Shown piece by piece: positions 16,381 to 24,279 of a stretch of 64,000 nucleotides of DNA. The notes beneath the pieces are model-generated. The model was not told the DNA's origin, did not search any database, and saw only the letters and a list, made by a program, of their open reading frames with translations. A program made the position numbers and the translations under genes. The stretch covers positions 74,461 through 138,460 of the forward strand of contig JAPPGE010000067.1 of the NCBI GenBank assembly GCA_028821455.1, read 5' to 3'. Within the stretch, counting starts at the first letter, position 1. Each line of letters starts with the position of its first letter. Origin of the DNA: a bacterium. Its GTDB lineage: Bacteria > Pseudomonadota > Alphaproteobacteria > SP197.

Positions 16381-17682
16381 ATGACGAAGAATGGATCCAG
16401 GCAGTTGCCGGACGGCATGCACAGTGTCGCCCTGGGAGCCGGCGACCTTAACGGAATCCTCAGAGGCAAGAGGATTCCTGCCACCTACTGGAAGCAGGCA
16501 AGCGAACATGGCATCGCGCTGTCGGCCGCCATCTTCGCCATCGACATGACCAGCGATATCTGGGACACGCCCTACTGCAACATGGAAACCGGCTATCACG
16601 ACTGTCACATGTTTCCGGCCGGCGATGTCGTGCCGCTGCCCTGGGAAGAGGGTGTCGGATTCTGCTTCGGTCGCGTCGAGGAGAGCCACGGCGCACCCGT
16701 TCCCATCGATCCGCGGGGCGTCCTCATCGATGTTCTGGAGCGGGCCTCGGCCATGGGATTCGAGGTCACCATCGGCAGCGAGCTCGAATTCCATCTCCTT
16801 GATCCGCAGACCAGGCGGCCGCGGGACACCGGCATCCAGGTCTACAGCCTGACCCGCGCCGCCGAGCTTGACCACGTCGTCGGCCCGATCCGCCGACATC
16901 TCGATGCCATCGGCATTCCCGTCGAACAGTCCAATCCGGAGTACGCCGCCGGACAGGTCGAGGTGAACATCGCCTACGACGAGGCCCTGGTGACGGCTGA
17001 CAGGTCCGTCGTGTTCAGAAGCATGGTGAAGCAGATTGCCCACGCGCACGGCTATCTCGCGACCTTCATGGCCAAGCCTCTGAAAGGAGAAGCGGGCAAC
17101 GGATTTCACCTCCACCATTCGCTGTGGCGGGAAGGCCAGTCGGTGTTCCATGGCCAGGATGGCGCGCTCTCGCCACCGGGACGCCACTACCTCGCCGGAA
17201 TCCAGGGAAGGATGGCGGAAATCTCCCTCGCCGGCTCGACGACGCCCAACGCCTACCGGCGGCGGCGGCCCGACAGTTTCTGTCCGATCAACAACGCCTG
17301 GGGCTACGACAACAGGTCCGCGGCCCTGCGGGTCATCGGACATTCGCCCCGTACCATGCGGATCGAGGTGCGCGACGGAGCGGCCGACTGCAATCCCTAC
17401 TACCTTATCGCCGCCCAGATCGCTGCCGGTCTCGACGGCATCGAGCGGCAGCTGGAACCGTCGGCGCCCTGCACGGGCAACGCCTATGAATCCCCCGGCC
17501 ACGAGCCGTTGCCCATCACCATCGACGACGCCATCGCCAGGGCGCGGGCATCGACGTTCCTGGCGGACCTCCTGGGCGATGACCGGCTCACCATCCTGAT
17601 CAGCCAGGCGGAACGGGAACGCGATCTGGTGGCCGACGACATTACCGCGGTCGAGATCGATCGCTACCTCGGGAACTTCTGA
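16381..17682 (+). CDS. Glutamine-synthetase-family ligase (PuuA-like)
   Basis: A 433-residue member of the glutamine synthetase superfamily. The beta-grasp segment is GAGDLNGILRGKRIP (19-33). Metal and nucleotide ligands include Glu134 and Glu136 (GSELEFHLL), Glu187 and Glu194, and His243 in GNGFHLHHS. Divergence from true GlnA (no DGSS-type segment, and RRRPDSFCPINNAWGYDNR in place of the usual) points to gamma-glutamyl-amide ligases such as gamma-glutamylputrescine synthetase or isopropylamide/methylamide ligases. Next to a PotABCD-type importer, an amine as acceptor is likely. No PuuB, PuuC or PuuD homologue is adjacent, so a full Puu pathway is not supported. Confidence 0.85.
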   Translation: MTKNGSRQLPDGMHSVALGAGDLNGILRGKRIPATYWKQASEHGIALSAAIFAIDMTSDIWDTPYCNMETGYHDCHMFPAGDVVPLPWEEGVGFCFGRVEESHGAPVPIDPRGVLIDVLERASAMGFEVTIGSELEFHLLDPQTRRPRDTGIQVYSLTRAAELDHVVGPIRRHLDAIGIPVEQSNPEYAAGQVEVNIAYDEALVTADRSVVFRSMVKQIAHAHGYLATFMAKPLKGEAGNGFHLHHSLWREGQSVFHGQDGALSPPGRHYLAGIQGRMAEISLAGSTTPNAYRRRRPDSFCPINNAWGYDNRSAALRVIGHSPRTMRIEVRDGAADCNPYYLIAAQIAAGLDGIERQLEPSAPCTGNAYESPGHEPLPITIDDAIARARASTFLADLLGDDRLTILISQAERERDLVADDITAVEIDRYLGNF

Positions 17683-17697
17683 ACCGGAAACGGCTTC

Positions 17698-18642
17698 TTG
17701 GACAACAAAGCCGGACTTCATCCAAGCCTCAGGTCCTTCCTGGCACAGGCCTCCAGCGATGCCGACCAGCTGGTCGATCCCCTTGACCCCGGCCCTTCCC
17801 GGCGCGCCCTGGAACGCGAGCTGGCAGATCTCGACACCGAGGGCCCTGACGTCTGGCGGGTCTCTGACACCCTTCTTGACACCGGCAGACGTGTTCGCGT
17901 CTACGAACCGCAGCCGGGCACGCGCCGTCCGGCCCTCGTCTTCTTCCATGGCGGCGGTTATGTCCGGTGCTCGATCGACACCCACGACTCGATGTGCCGC
18001 CTGCTTTCCCTGAAAGCCGGCGTGGTGGTGGTGTCCGTCGACTATCGCCTGGCGCCCGAGGCGAAGTTCCCGGAGCCTCTCGAGGACTGCCACGGGGCCG
18101 CTGCCTCCGTCCATGCCCGGGCCCGGGACTTCGGTATCGACCCCGAGCGCATGGCGGTGGGAGGCGACAGTGCCGGTGGCAACCTCACCGCCGGGGTCAT
18201 CAGGCTCGCGAGGCAACGGGGCGGACCCGAGTTCCGCCACCAGCTTCTCATCTATCCCCATGTCGACATGAGGGCCGATACACGGTCCATGTGTCTCTAT
18301 TCGAAGGGCTTCTTCCTCGATCTCATGGAGTTCTATGTCGCCTGCTACACCCGTGACGAGACGGACTTCGACGACCCGCTGTGCTCGCCGCTCAGGGCCG
18401 GTGACCTTGCCGGCCAGCCCCCGGCCACCGTCGTCGTGTGCGGTTTCGACCCGCTGCGCGACGAGGGTCGGGCCTATGCCCGGAAACTTGCGGACGCCGG
18501 CGTCACTGTCGAGCTCATCGAGCATGCGGACATGCTGCACGGCTTTCTCCTGCTGCGCAGTATTGTCGGCGAGGAGGTAGATCGGGCCTTCGCGGAGTAC
18601 GGGCGGGCTCTTGCCCGGGCCCTGGCTGTGGCTTCTTCATGA
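17698..18642 (+). CDS. HSL-type esterase (alpha/beta hydrolase)
   Basis: A 314-residue hormone-sensitive-lipase family esterase. The oxyanion motif HGGG is at 84-87 and the nucleophile motif GDSAG at 156-160 with Ser158; Asp250 (CGFDPL) and His280 (LHGF) complete the triad. DYRLAPE at 115-121 is another HSL-family marker. The start is TTG 17698, since no ATG lies in the first 90 codons before the HGGG motif; GGAAA just upstream is a weak ribosome-binding site. The stop overlaps the monooxygenase ATG by 4 nt. An esterase paired with a Baeyer-Villiger enzyme is a known arrangement: the monooxygenase makes an ester from a ketone and the esterase cleaves it. Confidence 0.9.
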   Translation: MDNKAGLHPSLRSFLAQASSDADQLVDPLDPGPSRRALERELADLDTEGPDVWRVSDTLLDTGRRVRVYEPQPGTRRPALVFFHGGGYVRCSIDTHDSMCRLLSLKAGVVVVSVDYRLAPEAKFPEPLEDCHGAAASVHARARDFGIDPERMAVGGDSAGGNLTAGVIRLARQRGGPEFRHQLLIYPHVDMRADTRSMCLYSKGFFLDLMEFYVACYTRDETDFDDPLCSPLRAGDLAGQPPATVVVCGFDPLRDEGRAYARKLADAGVTVELIEHADMLHGFLLLRSIVGEEVDRAFAEYGRALARALAVASS

Positions 18643-20123
18643 GGGAGACCGTGGAGCGAGCGAGCACCCATGTCGATGTCGTCATCGTCGGCGCCGGGAT
18701 TTCCGGAATCGGCAGTGCATGGCACCTCATGCGCCACTGCCCGTCGAAGAGTTTCACCATACTCGAAGGCCGCGAGACCATCGGCGGCACCTGGGATCTC
18801 TTCCGCTATCCGGGCGTGCGCTCCGACAGCGACATGCACACGCTGGGCTACGCCTTCAAGCCGTGGCTGGAAGCCCGTGCCATCGCCGATGGCCCGTCGA
18901 TCCTCTCCTACATCAACGAGACGGCTGACGAGTTCGATATCCGGCGCCATGTCCGCTTCGGCCATCGCGTGACGGCGGCATCCTGGTCGAGCAGCGAGGC
19001 TCTCTGGACCGTCGAGGCGGAACACGGGGATACAGCGGTTCGTCTGACCTGCAACATGCTGCTGCTATGCGGCGGATACTACGATTACGAAGACCCCTAC
19101 CGGCCGACCTGGGAAGGCGAGGACCTGTTTTCCGGCAACATCGTGCATCCGCAGTTCTGGCCCGAAAACCTGGATTGCCGAGGCAAGCGGTTTGCCGTCA
19201 TCGGTTCGGGTGCAACGGCCATGACCCTGGTGCCGGCACTGGCGAGGGAGGGAGCCTCTCGCGTCGTCATGGTCCAGCGTTCGCCGACATACGTCCTGTC
19301 CTGGCCGAGCGAGGACAGGGTCGCCAACCTCCTCGCCAGGTTCCTGCCGAACCGCCTGGCCTATGCCATCACGCGGCGGCGGAACGTCAGGCGGGATGTC
19401 GAGTTCTATCGCAGGACCCGGACCGAACCGGACAAGGTGAAGGCCGAACTCGTCGGTCTCGTACGCCGGGCGCTCAAGCCCGAAATCGATGTCGCAAAGC
19501 ACTTCACTCCCCGCTACGGTCCCTGGGACCAGCGCCTGTGCCTCATTCCGGACGACGACCTCTACGACGCCCTCAACAGCGGGAAGGCGACCGTCCGGAC
19601 CGACGCCATCGCGGGTTTCACGCCTGAAGGCCTGGAACTGGGCAGTGGCGAGACCGTGGAGGCCGACATCATCGTCGTTGCCACGGGCCTGAGGATGAAG
19701 ATCCTCAACGGCATCAGGCTCTCCGTGGACGGTTCCGCCGTCAATCCGCCCGAACACTGGTCCTACAAGGGCATGATGCTCTCGGATGTCCCCAATCTCG
19801 TCCAGACATTCGGCTACATCAATGCCAGCTGGACCCTGCGCGCCGATCTGACAGCCGCCTGGGCCTGTCGCCTGATCAACACCATGGACAGGAGAGGCGC
19901 GCGACAGGCCACACCCCGGCTCGACGGCGCATACCGGAACATGACTCCACGTCCCTGGATCGACGACTTTCCGGCGGGCTACGTCCTGCGTGCCCTCGAC
20001 TTCCTGCCCCGGCAGGGAAACCGCGATCCGTGGCGCAACACCCAGGACTACGCCCTTGATGTCCGCATGGTGAAGCGCTCGCCAATCGAGGACGGAGCAC
20101 TCGAACTCGCCGGTACGCGATGA
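18639..20123 (+). CDS. EtaA-like Baeyer-Villiger flavoprotein monooxygenase
   Basis: A 494-residue FAD/NADPH monooxygenase. The FAD Rossmann motif is GAGISG (18-23), the second, NADPH-binding one GSGATA (189-194), and the Baeyer-Villiger fingerprint is FSGNIVHPQFWP (164-175). From memory, the overall sequence, including GGTWDLFRYPGVRSDSDMHTLG and GPWDQRLCLIP, resembles mycobacterial EtaA, which oxidises ketones and thioamides. The expected reaction inserts oxygen beside a carbonyl to give an ester or lactone. ATG 18639 overlaps the esterase stop by 4 nt, and its own stop overlaps the next gene by 4 nt, so the three genes form one translationally coupled unit. Confidence 0.92.
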   Translation: MRETVERASTHVDVVIVGAGISGIGSAWHLMRHCPSKSFTILEGRETIGGTWDLFRYPGVRSDSDMHTLGYAFKPWLEARAIADGPSILSYINETADEFDIRRHVRFGHRVTAASWSSSEALWTVEAEHGDTAVRLTCNMLLLCGGYYDYEDPYRPTWEGEDLFSGNIVHPQFWPENLDCRGKRFAVIGSGATAMTLVPALAREGASRVVMVQRSPTYVLSWPSEDRVANLLARFLPNRLAYAITRRRNVRRDVEFYRRTRTEPDKVKAELVGLVRRALKPEIDVAKHFTPRYGPWDQRLCLIPDDDLYDALNSGKATVRTDAIAGFTPEGLELGSGETVEADIIVVATGLRMKILNGIRLSVDGSAVNPPEHWSYKGMMLSDVPNLVQTFGYINASWTLRADLTAAWACRLINTMDRRGARQATPRLDGAYRNMTPRPWIDDFPAGYVLRALDFLPRQGNRDPWRNTQDYALDVRMVKRSPIEDGALELAGTR

Positions 20124-21790
20124 CGGCAGCCGATGACCTGCCGCAACTGCGTCCTCCCGGTGAGGTCATGCGCCTCGAACGCATGGGAGCATCCTTCCCC
20201 ACACGGCTGAGTTTCATGCGCCAACTGGTCCGCCGCATGACGCGGGAACGCTGGCGTTTCGAGCGAATGCGCCTCGATCTCGATCATGACGGGGTTGGCC
20301 GCTCCATCCACGCCGTTCACGGTCCCCGCCGGACCTACAGCCTGGTGGGGTTTTCAGGGGTCATCGACCCCCAGGAGAGAACGGACCGGGTCATCGCCAA
20401 CGTCTGGGACACCACGTTCTCGCTCTTTGACGGTGTCCCCGACGCGACGGACATCGAACGCCTCGAGGCGAACACGCCCCGCCAGGAGGCGGGGCGATTC
20501 AGGGCCAGTGAACTGGTCCTGGCGCGGGCCAACAGGAGCGGCAGGATCTTCGATCACGTGGTGGAGAGCCTGGCCGGTGGCCGGCAGCCCTGTCGTGATC
20601 TCGTGTCCGACGTGGGCTACCTGATGCGTACCACAGCGGTCTACGGAAGCGGCAAGTTCGGCTGCGCCGATCGCGGCCGGATCGCAGGCCGGGAGGAGCT
20701 GCAGGCCCCCTTCCAGGCCGAACTTCTCGCCGTCTACCTCATCCGCTGGATGAGTGTCGATCTCGTCAACCACATCGCCCGGCAACGGTCAGGGCACCAA
20801 GCAGTGGAACTCTCGGAGGATCTTGCAAGGACACTCGGTATCGGCAATGCCACGGGCCTCGGCATGGCGCCCTTTCTCGTCAAGCACCCCCTGTTGATCA
20901 ACAGCTGGGTCATGGCGCGGGAACGTGCCCTCCTGCGCGTGCGGGAGGTGGAACGGGCCGCCCCCGACGCCATCGCGGAGTTCCGTGACCTTCTGGACGA
21001 CGCGCGGCGCCACGTCGCTGCCTGGACGGTCGATGATCCGGTGCAGTCGGCACGCATCTCGAGACTCGGCCAGGACCTCGCGTACCTCGCCTCGTGGTGC
21101 GGCGACGGGCTCGACGGCGAACGCCCCTGGGATGCTCTCTGGCGCCTTGCGTCGCGGCGATTTTCCCTCGAAGGCCAGGAAATGGTGGTCGCCCTGTTGC
21201 TCGAACATCAGGGAGCGCTGATCGACGGGCTCTGCGAGTCCATGAGTTCCGGCGGCCTGCCGGCCGTGAGACCGGCCATGCGGGTCGGGGATCTCATCGA
21301 CCGCATCGACGACAGCTACGGCTGGGCTCTTGCCATCGATCATGCCGCCCCGGAGTCCCGCCAGCGCTTCTGGTACTACTCGCAGGAAAAGCTGGAACCG
21401 CGGGTGGGGGATCGCTACGCCGAGCCAGGCGCCGACATGGAGATGGCCGTGGCCATCGGCCGCGATGTCGCCATGCTGAAGGCACGGCTCCTGGATCACG
21501 ATCTTCGGGAATGCGTCGCCGACTTTCTCATCAAGGCGCCGGAATGGCGAAGCACGGTGCGCCGCGTCCAGCACCTCGCGCAGAGTCCCTATGCGGAGAT
21601 TCGCGACAATCTCCTGGCAGCCGACCGGCGCCCGCTCGATATCCTGCGCTTCAAGCTCGCCTTCTTCGGCGCCAACGGCTTCGATCCCAAGTCCGACCTC
21701 TGGACCCGCGTGACCCTGTACCAGGGGGCGCCGCTTCCCGCTGACATCGCCGACGGCAAGGAGCCACAGTGGCTCTTTCCCCTTCCGTAG
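20120..21790 (+). CDS. Conserved-looking protein of unknown family, coupled to the Baeyer-Villiger gene
   Basis: A 556-residue protein that I do not recognise. It has no signal peptide, no obvious membrane span and no nucleotide-binding motif. It is rich in Arg, Asp and aromatic residues and appears mostly alpha-helical. Potentially functional pieces include an N-terminal region with SFPTRLSFMRQLVRRM, a centre with ELLAVYLIRWMSVDLVNHIARQ, and a C-terminal half containing RFWYYSQEKLEPRVGDR and EWRSTVRRVQHLAQ. ATG 20120 overlaps the monooxygenase stop by 4 nt, so it is translated with that enzyme. Good ribosome coupling, length and codon use typical of the neighbours argue that it is a real gene. 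A role as partner or auxiliary of the monooxygenase is only suggested by position. Confidence 0.75.
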   Translation: MTAADDLPQLRPPGEVMRLERMGASFPTRLSFMRQLVRRMTRERWRFERMRLDLDHDGVGRSIHAVHGPRRTYSLVGFSGVIDPQERTDRVIANVWDTTFSLFDGVPDATDIERLEANTPRQEAGRFRASELVLARANRSGRIFDHVVESLAGGRQPCRDLVSDVGYLMRTTAVYGSGKFGCADRGRIAGREELQAPFQAELLAVYLIRWMSVDLVNHIARQRSGHQAVELSEDLARTLGIGNATGLGMAPFLVKHPLLINSWVMARERALLRVREVERAAPDAIAEFRDLLDDARRHVAAWTVDDPVQSARISRLGQDLAYLASWCGDGLDGERPWDALWRLASRRFSLEGQEMVVALLLEHQGALIDGLCESMSSGGLPAVRPAMRVGDLIDRIDDSYGWALAIDHAAPESRQRFWYYSQEKLEPRVGDRYAEPGADMEMAVAIGRDVAMLKARLLDHDLRECVADFLIKAPEWRSTVRRVQHLAQSPYAEIRDNLLAADRRPLDILRFKLAFFGANGFDPKSDLWTRVTLYQGAPLPADIADGKEPQWLFPLP

Positions 21791-22081
21791 ACGGAACTTC
21801 ATCGGGTCAGAGTTGACCACCGGGAGTTTGAAGACGTGGCCACGTTGAGAGTGGTCCCACCGCCGGGCCGCCGATCAACCGGCGGACATTGTCGTTGACG
21901 CCGGTGCGGCCCCGCGATCACTCCGGCTTGCGCGAACGGTGCGGGAATTGTGCGTCGTGTCATCGAACCGTCACGTTCCCGGTCTGCGGGTCACGCCGGA
22001 GGAGGAGGCGAAGAACGCCCGTACTATCTTTTTTTGTCCGTCACCCTATTCTGGCTGATGTCACACTGGGGAGATCCAATC
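21791..22081 (+). promoter_or_regulatory. Leader/promoter region of the AEP transporter
   Basis: This 291-base gap has no gene. It contains a 7-bp inverted repeat (CCGCCGG at about 21871 and CCGGCGG at about 21890) that might end the preceding transcript, a T-run at about 22028-22036, and GGGGAG before ATG 22082. TACTAT at 22022-22027 could be a -10 element, but I find no convincing -35 partner. Confidence 0.35.
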
Positions 22082-23104
22082 ATGTTGCGTAAAGCACCAC
22101 TGGCGGTCTCGTTCGCCGCGGCCGCGCTGTTCTGGACGGCGGCGAACGCTCAGACCGAACTGACTGTCTATACCGCCTTCGAGGCCGAGGACCTCAAGCG
22201 CTACGCCGATACCTTCAACGAGGACCATCCCGACATCACCATCAACTGGGTGCGGGACTCCACGGGAATCGTCACGGCGAAACTGCTGGCCGAGAAGAAC
22301 AATCCGCAGGCCGATGTCGTGTGGGGACTGGCCGCCACGTCGCTGCTGCTGCTCAAGAGCGAGGGCATGCTTGAGCCCTATGCTCCGGTGGGCGTGGAGT
22401 TGCTCGATCCCAAGTTCGTCGACAATGACGATCCGCCGGCCTGGGTCGGCCAGGATGCCTGGGTCGCGTCGATCTGCTTCAACACCGTCGAGGGCGAGGC
22501 CAACGGCCTGACCGCGCCAGAATCCTGGAGGGACCTCTTGGACCCGATGTACAGGGGCCACGTGATCATGCCGAACCCGAACTCTTCCGGCACCGGATTT
22601 CTCGACGTGTCGAGCTGGCTGCAGATGTTCGGCGAGGAGGAGGGCTGGGCCTTCATGGACGCCCTCCACGAGAACATCGCCCGCTACACCCATTCGGGCT
22701 CGAAGCCCTGCAAGCTGGCCGCCGCCGGCGAGATCCCGATCGGCGTGTCCTTCGCCTTCCGCGGCGCCAAGTCGAAGGCCGCCGGCGCACCGCTCGAGAT
22801 CATCGTGCCGAGCGAAGGCGTGGGCTGGGACATGGAAGCCGGTGGCATCATCGCCGGAACCGCCAATCTCGAGGCCGCGCAGACCCTGCTGGACTGGGCC
22901 GTGACCCGCAAGGCGATGGAGATGTACAACGTCGGCTATGCGGTGATCGCCATGCCCGGCGTCGCCAAGCCGGTCGAGCATTTCCCTGAAGGTCTGCTTG
23001 ACGCCATGATCGACAACGACTTCGAGTGGGCCGCCAACAACCGCGCCGCGATCCTCGCCGAATGGCAGTCGCGGTACGACGGCAAGTCGGAGCCCAAGAG
23101 CTAA
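22082..23104 (+). CDS. phnS: 2-aminoethylphosphonate ABC transporter substrate-binding protein
   Basis: A 340-residue periplasmic protein with a signal peptide (first 23 residues, cut after NAQ or ANA). The mature N-terminus is TELTVYTAFEAEDLKRYADTF, the form seen in iron/phosphonate-type class binding proteins, and PNPNSSGTGFLDV is a ligand-loop segment common to the AEP-specific group. The following ATPase and double permease and the downstream phnW-phnA-phnY genes support AEP as ligand. ATG 22082 is set by GGGGAG and by the signal peptide; the longer frame to 21950 is rejected. Confidence 0.88.
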   Translation: MLRKAPLAVSFAAAALFWTAANAQTELTVYTAFEAEDLKRYADTFNEDHPDITINWVRDSTGIVTAKLLAEKNNPQADVVWGLAATSLLLLKSEGMLEPYAPVGVELLDPKFVDNDDPPAWVGQDAWVASICFNTVEGEANGLTAPESWRDLLDPMYRGHVIMPNPNSSGTGFLDVSSWLQMFGEEEGWAFMDALHENIARYTHSGSKPCKLAAAGEIPIGVSFAFRGAKSKAAGAPLEIIVPSEGVGWDMEAGGIIAGTANLEAAQTLLDWAVTRKAMEMYNVGYAVIAMPGVAKPVEHFPEGLLDAMIDNDFEWAANNRAAILAEWQSRYDGKSEPKS

Positions 23105-23122
23105 GGCTTGATCCGGGTTCTA

Positions 23123-23144
23123 CGGGGCGGCGCGAGCCGCCCCG
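23123..23144 (+). promoter_or_regulatory. Intercistronic hairpin after the AEP binding-protein gene
   Basis: A perfect 9-bp GC stem, CGGGGCGGC and GCCGCCCCG, closes a GCGA tetraloop of the stable GNRA class. It sits 18 nt after the binding-protein stop and before the ATPase gene, with no T-run. It probably stabilises the upstream message or limits read-through, so that the binding protein exceeds the other components. Confidence 0.7.
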
Positions 23145-23175
23145 TCCCCGTCCGCTTCGACCGGGGATCAGCCCC

Positions 23176-24279
23176 ATGACTGTCACTCTCACCCCGGATG
23201 TCAGTCTGCAAATCTCCGGATTGTGGAAGACCTTCGGGGATTTCGTGGCTTTGAAGGACATCTCGCTCGAGGTGATGGATGGTGAGTTCGTCTGTTTCCT
23301 GGGGCCGTCGGGCTGTGGCAAGACCACGTTGCTCAGAGCCATCGCCGGACTCGATCTGCAGACACGGGGTACCGTCATCCAGGACGGCAGGGACGTGTCC
23401 GCCCTGCCGCCCTCGCAGCGGGACTTCGGGATTGTCTTCCAGTCCTACGCTCTCTTCCCGAACCTCACCGTCCACCGCAACATCGCCTACGGTCTCGAGA
23501 ACCAGGGGCGCACCAGGAGCGAGATCCGGGCGCGGGTGGCGGAACTGCTGGAGACCATGGGACTGCCCGACCAGAGCGACAAGTATCCGGCCCAGCTGTC
23601 CGGTGGACAGCAGCAACGGGTGGCGCTGGCCCGGGCGATCGCCACCTCGCCCGGTCTGCTGCTGCTCGACGAACCCCTGTCGGCGCTGGATGCCAAGGTA
23701 CGGGTGCGTCTGCGCCACGAGATCAAGGACCTGCAGCGCAGGCTGGGCGTGACCACGATCATGGTGACCCACGATCAGGAAGAGGCGCTCTCGATGGCCG
23801 ACCGGATTGTCGTCATGAACCACGGCGTCATCGAGCAGATCGGCTCGCCGACAGCGGTCTACCGCGATCCAGTGTCGCTGTTCGTCGCCGGTTTCATCGG
23901 CGAGATGAACCAGTTCGACGCCCGCGTCGTCGACAGCGGCAGGGTGCGGGTCGGCCAGAGCGAGTTCTGTTGCCGCACCCATGACCACGAGGCCGGCGCA
24001 GCGGTCGTCGCGGCCATCCGGCCCGACGAGATCGTGCCGCTCGGCACCGGGTACCGGCCTTCTCCCGAAGACGTCAACTGCGAGAAAGTCACCCTGGCCG
24101 ACATGGCGTTCCTGGGGTCCTTCTGGCGCTGCCTTCTCCACAGCGAGGATTTCGGCAGAGAGGCGCTGATGGCCGATTTCCCGACGAACGCCGTGCGACG
24201 CCTGTCGCTCGAAGCCGGTCAGGACATTCACGTCTCTCTCCAGGAATCCGGCCTCATGGCCTTTGCCCGAGATGTCTGA
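23176..24279 (+). CDS. phnT: AEP ABC transporter ATP-binding protein
   Basis: A 367-residue ATPase. Walker A GPSGCGKT is at 43-50, the LSGGQ signature at 141-145, Walker B LLLLDEP at 161-167, and the H-loop VTHDQEEA follows. The last 120 residues form a TOBE-like regulatory domain. It powers AEP import with the products of the flanking genes. ATG 23176 is the start at the family N-terminus (MTVTLTPDVSLQISGLWKTF); a frame extending to 23026 runs into the previous gene. It overlaps the permease start by 8 nt. Confidence 0.92.
   Translation: MTVTLTPDVSLQISGLWKTFGDFVALKDISLEVMDGEFVCFLGPSGCGKTTLLRAIAGLDLQTRGTVIQDGRDVSALPPSQRDFGIVFQSYALFPNLTVHRNIAYGLENQGRTRSEIRARVAELLETMGLPDQSDKYPAQLSGGQQQRVALARAIATSPGLLLLDEPLSALDAKVRVRLRHEIKDLQRRLGVTTIMVTHDQEEALSMADRIVVMNHGVIEQIGSPTAVYRDPVSLFVAGFIGEMNQFDARVVDSGRVRVGQSEFCCRTHDHEAGAAVVAAIRPDEIVPLGTGYRPSPEDVNCEKVTLADMAFLGSFWRCLLHSEDFGREALMADFPTNAVRRLSLEAGQDIHVSLQESGLMAFARDV

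Noticed and set aside
16282-18540. A 752-residue minus-strand frame
   Set aside because: It lies opposite the glutamine-synthetase-like and esterase genes, which have intact catalytic motifs; the frame is a GC-rich shadow with low-complexity composition.
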